Positions 59,196 through 64,000 of a DNA stretch of 64,000 bases are shown piece by piece. A program made the translations under genes and the position numbers. The stretch is from Pararhodobacter sp. (GTDB lineage: Bacteria; Pseudomonadota; Alphaproteobacteria; Rhodobacterales; Rhodobacteraceae): NCBI GenBank assembly GCA_020832545.1, contig JAFIEK010000003.1, positions 62,001-126,000 on the forward strand, written 5' to 3'. The number at the start of each line of letters is the position of its first letter. The first letter of the stretch is position 1. Below the pieces are notes generated by a model, which was given only the letters and a program-made list of their open reading frames with translations, did no database searches and was not told where the DNA came from.

Positions 59196-60911
59196 TCACC
59201 ACGCGGCATGAAGGCTTTCCAGGTCAGTGCTGCTGTCTTGCCAGGCCGCGCGGGCTCTTGCCGCCACACCCTCGGCGGCATCGTTCTCGCCCTGCGCCGA
59301 CAGGCTGGCGTGCAGGCCATGAAGCGCCCAGCCGTTCTCCGGATACTCCAGCATATCGGCCTCAAATACCTCAGCCGCTTTCTCGGGTTCACCGGCGGCC
59401 AGATGAGCCCGGCCCAGATTAAGGCGGGCCGAGTTGAACCAGTAAGGCGGCTCCATATAGGGCAGCGCGTCCTGCAACTCCACCGCGTGCTGAAAATGCG
59501 CGACGGCAGCAGACGGGTCGCCGCCGACCAGCGCGATTTCGCCCGCCAATGTGGCATCGGCGATCCGCAGGATGGTGTGCGCCGGGAAGAAGGCCTCCGG
59601 CATCTCCATCGCGGCGGCGGCGTCAGAGGCGGCGAAAGCTGCGAGCGCCTCGGCCTTGTCCTCAGCAGCATTCAGATCACCGCGCGCGGCATGGGCCATT
59701 CCGCGGGCAAAGCCGTGCAGATGCGCGACATAGGGCAATTCCGTGGGCGCATCACTGGCAAGCACCGCGTCCCAGTCGGCAAAGCGCACCTCCACCAGAA
59801 CCGGCGCAACGAGGAAGTTCTGCAGAAACGGCACATCAGCGGCCAGACCCGCTGGTGCGGCTTCCAGCAAGCTTTCAGCGGCACTGCGCGCCAGCTCGTG
59901 CCGTCCCTCGACTGAGGCGGTCCATGCAAGGAAGTGGTAGTTGTGCGGGTGGTAGAGGACCGGCACCAACCCCTCGACCTCATAGGCGGACAGATAGGTG
60001 GCATCCGCCGCCACCGCAGCCTCGTTGGCGCTTGAGGCATCGTTCCAGCGCCCGATCCGGGCGTAGATATGCGACGGCATGTGAATCATGTGCCCGATCT
60101 GAATATCGAGATCGCGCAGGGTGTCGGCTGCGGCCTCGGCGGCCTCGGGTGTCGGTGAGTTTTCCATTGTGTGAATATAGAGATGCGCGGCGCCCGCATG
60201 GTCAGGGTTGCGCGCCAGCACGCGCTCCAGCGCAGCGACCAGTCGCTCGGTCTCCGTGCGGGGGTAACCGTCCGCGTCCCAGTAGTTCCACGGCACAAGG
60301 TTCATCAGCGCCTCGGCATAAAGGGTCCAGGCATCTGGGTCGCTGGGGTGATCTTCGGCCACGGCGCCCATCGCCTCGGCATAGCTGCGGTCAAGGTCGC
60401 TGCGATCTTCTGGCGCGTTTGCCGCGTAGCGCTCTGTCAGTGCGGAAATATAGGCCTGCTCGCGCTCAGTGGCCGTGTCAGCCAGTTCCTGAGCGCGGGT
60501 GATGGCGGCGTGAGCGGGCGCGGCTGCTGATGGGTCCATCGGCGCGTTGATATGCGGGCCGAGCGCAAGCGCGATGCCCCAGTGGCACATCGCGCAACCA
60601 GGGTCATGGCGCGCAGCTTCCTCGAACGAGCGCACCGCCTCGAAATGGTTGAAGCCATAGGTGAACATCAGGCCCTGATCGAAATAGGCCTGCGCCTCCG
60701 GTGAGCCGGTGGATATCTCGAAGCGATGATCACCAAGGCCTTCAAAAAGCGGCACCGCGGCGTCAGCGGGAATGTCGAGGGCATGGGCATGGCCATTCCC
60801 GTGGTCATGATCATGGGTGTCATGGGCCATGGCACCGCTGGCAAAAAGCAGCGCGGTGACGGCGACGGATGCTGACAGTCGGGCCAGCGTCTTTGGATGA
60901 CGGTGTGTCAT
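59196..60911 (-). CDS. Exported TPR protein with His-rich N-terminus and CXXCH
   Basis: Started at 60911 after AGGAG, the product has 571 residues. The signal peptide ends after 'GAMA' (residue 29) and the mature chain opens with 'HDTHDHDHGNGHAHA', a likely metal-binding stretch. From about residue 60 on it is helical tetratricopeptide-like ('FDQGLMFTYGFNHFEAVRSFEEA' in parts, 'LERVLARNPDHAGAAHLYIH' in parts, 'NLGRAHLAAGEPEKAAEVF'). 'CAMCHWGIALALGPHIN' contains CXXCH, the c-type haem attachment pattern, at about residue 100. Haem is possible but this position is a family-conserved TPR loop, so a structural or metal role is also open. Confidence 0.85.
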   Translation of the reverse strand: MTHRHPKTLARLSASVAVTALLFASGAMAHDTHDHDHGNGHAHALDIPADAAVPLFEGLGDHRFEISTGSPEAQAYFDQGLMFTYGFNHFEAVRSFEEAARHDPGCAMCHWGIALALGPHINAPMDPSAAAPAHAAITRAQELADTATEREQAYISALTERYAANAPEDRSDLDRSYAEAMGAVAEDHPSDPDAWTLYAEALMNLVPWNYWDADGYPRTETERLVAALERVLARNPDHAGAAHLYIHTMENSPTPEAAEAAADTLRDLDIQIGHMIHMPSHIYARIGRWNDASSANEAAVAADATYLSAYEVEGLVPVLYHPHNYHFLAWTASVEGRHELARSAAESLLEAAPAGLAADVPFLQNFLVAPVLVEVRFADWDAVLASDAPTELPYVAHLHGFARGMAHAARGDLNAAEDKAEALAAFAASDAAAAMEMPEAFFPAHTILRIADATLAGEIALVGGDPSAAVAHFQHAVELQDALPYMEPPYWFNSARLNLGRAHLAAGEPEKAAEVFEADMLEYPENGWALHGLHASLSAQGENDAAEGVAARARAAWQDSSTDLESLHAAW

Positions 60912-60981
60912 GTAAGTCTCCTGTTCAGGGTTATGGGTGGCGCTCGCCTGCGTTGCGGCAGCGCCGTATTTATGCTGCCCG

Positions 60982-61848
60982 TCAGCCGGGCTTGCGCGCC
61001 GAGACGCGCCAGGATGCGGACGGCAACACGATGCTTTCGCCCTGCTGATACGGGGCAAGTGCATCGCGCAGCGCCGTTTCGATCTCGTCGCGGCGTTCTT
61101 CGGCCAGCGCACCGGCCTCTCGGAAAACCTCGCCCGCCGGGCCGAGGGCAAGCTGGAAATCGATGGCGTTGCGCAGCGATCCGCCGACCGTAACCGGCCC
61201 GTCAGTGGCCTCGAAGCGGATGTCGTCGAACCCTGCGATTTCGAGCTGTTTGCGCACCACATCGGGTTCAGACATCGAGAACGGGCCCGGTCCGCAGGTG
61301 CGTGCATCCTCACCCGGAAGCGGCAGAAATTCCTTCACGACGGTTTCCGGCACATAAGCCCAGACGTTCTCGGCCTTGCTGCGCCAGACAATAAAAACCA
61401 GCTCCCCGCCGGGTTTCAGGGCGCGCAGGATGTTGCGCATGGCGGCCACGGGGTTTTCAAAGAACATCATCCCAAAGCGCGAGAAGCACATATCGAAGGA
61501 CGCATCGAAGGGGTAGGTCTGCACGTCGGCGGCCACGAAGCTCACGTTGTCCAGCCCTTCCGTTTCAGCGTCAGCTCTGGCTCTGCGCAGGAATTGTTCA
61601 ACACAGTCCAGCCCCAGAACGTGGCCCTTCGGCCCGGTCTTGCGCGCCAGCGCGCGGGCCGTATCTCCCCAGCCGCAACCGACATCGACAATTTTAGTGC
61701 CGGGTGCGATCTGCACCTCGTTCAGCCAGACCTCGCTATGATGGCTCAGCCCGTTCATCAGAATATCGCGGTAGCGCTCAAACTTGTCCGCCAGCGTGTC
61801 ATTCCAGAAAGCGACAAACTCTGTCGGTGGGTCTGCGGCAAGGGTCAT
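60982..61848 (-). CDS. Class I SAM-dependent methyltransferase
   Basis: The 288-residue product starts after AAAAAGGAG. Motif I 'IVDVGCGWGDTARALARK' lies near residue 53, with 'LGLDCVEQFLRRARADAE' next, 'FDMCFSRFGMMFFENPVAAM' in parts (motif IV) and 'GGELVFIVWRSKAENVW' (motif V/VI). The pattern is that of ubiquinone/menaquinone- or small-molecule methyltransferases. It is divergent from the GlxA-type regulator with 221 bases between. The substrate is unknown. Confidence 0.9.
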   Translation of the reverse strand: MTLAADPPTEFVAFWNDTLADKFERYRDILMNGLSHHSEVWLNEVQIAPGTKIVDVGCGWGDTARALARKTGPKGHVLGLDCVEQFLRRARADAETEGLDNVSFVAADVQTYPFDASFDMCFSRFGMMFFENPVAAMRNILRALKPGGELVFIVWRSKAENVWAYVPETVVKEFLPLPGEDARTCGPGPFSMSEPDVVRKQLEIAGFDDIRFEATDGPVTVGGSLRNAIDFQLALGPAGEVFREAGALAEERRDEIETALRDALAPYQQGESIVLPSASWRVSARKPG

Positions 61849-62069
61849 GTCTGTCTCCTTTTTCCGTTTGAATATGCGCAGCGGGGCACGCCCTGCAGGC
61901 GCGGCCGGTTTGCCGTGAAAGGGGTTTTGCTATATCCTTGCGCACGAGATCGCGCTGCGCGAGCGCAGGCCAGAACCGCCTTGCGCAGCTCATATGGTAG
62001 GGTCGCGGCACACACCCCGCCAGAGCCGTTCTTCGCACGAGCGGTCCATTCTGATCACCGGAGGCTGCT

Positions 62070-63122
62070 ATGCAGGCCACCAGCGCAACCAAGCATGTGA
62101 GCATCATGGCCGTTCCGGGCATGTCCACTGGCACTCCGATCAACGGCCTTTACGAGACACTGGCCTTGGGTCAGGCCCTCTTGAATGGCGAGCGGCCCGA
62201 TGCTCCTGCGCTTTTCGAGGTCGAGATCGTGGGAGCGCAGGCCGGTGGTTTCGTCGGTGCCTGCGGGCTGCCGTTGCAGGTGCATCGTAGTGTGGCGGAT
62301 GTCGCGCAGACCGATATCGTTCTTATCCCTTCAATGTTTCTGGCCGAGGAGGGCTGGGTGAAGGGCAGGCAACCCGAGGTCGTCGACTGGCTGCGTCGCC
62401 AGCATGAAGGCGGCGCTGATCTGTGCACGGCCTGCGCCGGGGCGCTGTTGCTGGCCGAGACAGGACTTCTGGACGGTCGCGAAACCACCACACACTGGGC
62501 CTTCGCTGATACGTTCCGGCGCAATTTTCCACAGGTTCGGCTGCGGCTGGAGGAATTGCTGGTGGTTGGTGGCCCGCGCGGCGAATTTGTCATGAGCGGC
62601 GCGGCCAGTTCGTGGCAGGACCTGATCCTTTATGTGATTGCCCGCCATGTCAGCCCGCGTGCGGCGCAATCGGTGGGCAAGTTTCTGCTTTTCCAGTGGA
62701 ATACGCCAAGTCAGGTGCCGTTCATGCCCTTTACACCGCAGACCGATCACGGCGACGGGGCCATCCGGGCGGTGCAGGACTATCTCAGAGGCGATGCACG
62801 GCTCGATCATTCGATTGATGACCTTGCCGAGAAGGCCGGGCTGCCACGGGCCACTTTCAACCGGCGGTTCGCGCGCGCCACGGGTCACGCGCCGATCGCG
62901 TATTTGCAGCGACTGCGGGTGGAAAAAGCCAAGGCGCTGCTGGAAGAGACCGGACAGGCGATCGAGGAGATCGGTTGGCAGGTCGGCTACGAAGAGGCCG
63001 CCGCGTTTCGCCGCATCTTTCGCAAGGTCACGCGGCTGACGCCCGGCGAGTACCGTCGCAAGTTCCAGCTCATCCGCGCCGACCGTTCCCTGCCTGCGGG
63101 CGAAGCCGCCGCCACCGCCTGA
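62070..63122 (+). CDS. GlxA-type AraC regulator with DJ-1/PfpI domain
   Basis: The 350-residue protein starts after CCGGAGG. Residues 10-200 form a DJ-1/PfpI-like domain with 'LCTACAGALLLAETGLLDG' in part (the nucleophile-elbow cysteine region) and 'TTTHWAFADTF'. A C-terminal AraC helix-turn-helix follows at about 235-335 ('SIDDLAEKAGLPRATFNRRFA' in part, 'EEIGWQVGYEEAAAFRRIF' in part). GlxA-type proteins commonly control catabolism of choline, carnitine, arginine and related compounds. It is divergent from the methyltransferase and may regulate it. Confidence 0.92.
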   Translation: MQATSATKHVSIMAVPGMSTGTPINGLYETLALGQALLNGERPDAPALFEVEIVGAQAGGFVGACGLPLQVHRSVADVAQTDIVLIPSMFLAEEGWVKGRQPEVVDWLRRQHEGGADLCTACAGALLLAETGLLDGRETTTHWAFADTFRRNFPQVRLRLEELLVVGGPRGEFVMSGAASSWQDLILYVIARHVSPRAAQSVGKFLLFQWNTPSQVPFMPFTPQTDHGDGAIRAVQDYLRGDARLDHSIDDLAEKAGLPRATFNRRFARATGHAPIAYLQRLRVEKAKALLEETGQAIEEIGWQVGYEEAAAFRRIFRKVTRLTPGEYRRKFQLIRADRSLPAGEAAATA

Positions 63123-63276
63123 TCACCATACTGGCCCTGCGGTCTGTTTCTCAGCCTGACCGCGTTTGGACTGATTCATCGCAAAGAAGTGGTCCGGTTG
63201 ATCTGAACTGTTTCCAGGCCTTGTCCAAGTGGTTTTCCGCCTCGTTTGCGCCGCCTCAGCACAAGTAATGGAACAC

Positions 63277-63353
63277 TGGCGACCCCGGAAGGAATCGAAC
63301 CCTCAACCTGCCGATTAGAAGTCGGCTGCTCTATCCAGTTGAGCTACGGGGCC
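63277..63353 (-). tRNA. tRNA-Arg (anticodon TCT)
   Basis: The minus strand folds as a complete 77-base tRNA with encoded CCA. The 7-bp acceptor stem GGCCCCG/CGGGGTC has one G-U, the D arm GCTC...GAGC follows, and the anticodon stem GCCGA/TCGGC encloses the loop CTTCTAA (anticodon TCT, reading AGA). The T arm contains TTCGATT. It reads codon AGA, rare in GC-rich genomes. It lies between the GlxA-type gene and dnaE2; 63123-63276 shows nothing else. Confidence 0.95.
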
Positions 63354-63445
63354 ACGTTTGCCGGTGATAGCGGTGGTGGGAGGCAAGATAAAGTCTGTTT
63401 TTGGACATCGTGCGCCCTGTGTTGCCGGGAAATCCAACGGCCCGC

Positions 63446-64000
63446 TCAGTGGAAATCACGGCTGGGGAACAGCACTTTTGCCTGATCTCGGGGGTGGCGG
63501 GCGCTTTGGCGGGGCGTGCGCAGCGGATGATGGGCAGGCAATTCGCGCAAGGGGACGGGGCGGCGGGCCTCGTCGCCGCGGCCCTCGGTCGGGTCAATGG
63601 CGCGTGGTCCCGGATCGCCCAGCATCGACAGGCGGTGCGACAGATCCTTGACCTCTTCGGCGATCAGATGGATCACGCCCTGATCGCGCTGCAACCGCCC
63701 GGTGACGCGCAGCAGCCGCCCGCCGATCACCACGCGGCGAAAGCGCTCGTATACCTTGGGCCAGACGATCACGTTGCACACGCCGGTTTCATCCTCCAGC
63801 GTGATGAAAATCACGCCTGAGGCCGTGCCGGGCCGTTGCCGGGTGATCACCAGCCCGCAGACCGATACGCGCGGTGGCGCGGCGGGCAGCGCGCCATGCG
63901 CGGTCAGGCCCGGCAGATGGGGGCGCAGCAGTTCCATCGGATGCGCGCGCAAGCTGAGGCGCAGCGACAGGTAATCGTCGATCACCTGCTCACCCAGCGT
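63446..64000 (-). CDS. dnaE2: Error-prone DNA polymerase DnaE2, C-terminal part (cut by window edge)
   Basis: The minus strand stays open from the window edge to a stop at 63446, giving the last 184 residues. It reads 'DDYLSLRLSLRAHPMELL', 'GLVITRQRPGTASGVIFITLEDETG' in pieces, 'NVIVWPKVYERFRRVV' and ends with 'KVLFPSRDFH'. This is the OB-fold and tail characteristic of DnaE2/ImuC rather than the replicative DnaE1. DnaE2 carries out DNA-damage-induced mutagenic synthesis with ImuA/ImuB, which would lie upstream beyond the window; LexA control is expected but cannot be seen here. Confidence 0.92.
   Translation of the reverse strand, partial: TLGEQVIDDYLSLRLSLRAHPMELLRPHLPGLTAHGALPAAPPRVSVCGLVITRQRPGTASGVIFITLEDETGVCNVIVWPKVYERFRRVVIGGRLLRVTGRLQRDQGVIHLIAEEVKDLSHRLSMLGDPGPRAIDPTEGRGDEARRPVPLRELPAHHPLRTPRQSARHPRDQAKVLFPSRDFH

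Noticed and set aside
59196-61313. Extended 705-codon reading of the TPR gene
   Set aside because: The extension overlaps the methyltransferase at 60982 and would hide the clear signal peptide starting at 60911.
63277-63353. tRNA-Arg as an integration site for a mobile element
   Set aside because: No integrase gene and no repeat of the tRNA 3' end were seen in the window.
1-64000. CRISPR array, prophage or secondary-metabolite megasynthase
   Set aside because: No regularly spaced repeats, phage structural genes or multidomain synthases were found on either strand.

Overview
The window is about 64 kb of high-GC chromosome from an alphaproteobacterium, most likely Rhodobacterales (roseobacter-type). 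That placement is inference from the gene content: three tripartite transporters of the TRAP type or kin (two TRAP, two TTT), dense small catabolic operons each with its own regulator, a DnaE2-type polymerase, and StyA-like and acyl-CoA-dehydrogenase-like monooxygenases. No rRNA, CRISPR array, phage or intact insertion sequence was seen.

Layout. 1-390 is the start of a fatty acid desaturase, followed by a gene-poor 1.7 kb stretch and two unknown membrane proteins (2074-3336). 3519-8847: an AraC regulator faces a five-gene operon (cupin, SnoaL-like, flavin monooxygenase, esterase, flavin reductase). 8913-15066 (minus): acyl-CoA ligase, MaoC hydratase, TetR and a TRAP transporter in one operon, reading as uptake and CoA activation of an organic acid. 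15334-20134: a frameshifted DCC/saccharopine-dehydrogenase/DUF4166 remnant, two ankyrin proteins (one with an SMI1/KNR4 domain), an IS1182-type transposase scrap and a GIY-YIG protein. 20406-24062: StyA-like monooxygenase, AraC regulator and a divergent SDR whose promoters share a direct-repeat motif. 24115-30358: M24 peptidase, second TRAP transporter, class V aminotransferase and an Lrp regulator. 30675-34446: methyltransferase/LysR and WYL-regulator/unknown pairs, each with a striking inverted repeat between them, then a DUF4336 protein.

34648-36209 is a small copper-type operon with a textbook MerR/CueR-like promoter (19-bp spacer). 36449-48248 is a carbohydrate or sugar-acid cluster: Gfo/Idh/MocA oxidoreductase, DUF993 aldolase-like protein, unusual enolase-superfamily protein, two TIM-barrel isomerases, iron alcohol dehydrogenase, TauE permease, a TTT transporter and a TetR. 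Two related palindromes in its promoters suggest common TetR control. 48281-55929 is a second TTT operon (tctC-tctB-tctA, TPP enzyme, IclR, epimerase) facing an SDR, again with a motif shared by separate promoters.

56136-64000 holds an HWE/HisKA_2 histidine kinase beside a decayed response-regulator fragment, a six-Asp-box beta-propeller protein, a secreted TPR protein with a CXXCH motif, a methyltransferase, a GlxA-type regulator, tRNA-Arg(TCT) and the 3' end of dnaE2.

The theme is a run of self-contained uptake/catabolism/regulator modules for different, mostly unidentified, small organic substrates. The most promising undescribed material is the AraC/cupin/SnoaL/monooxygenase operon, the DUF993/enolase sugar cluster with its shared operators, and the StyA/SDR pair. 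All products are named by motif recognition only; no database search was run.
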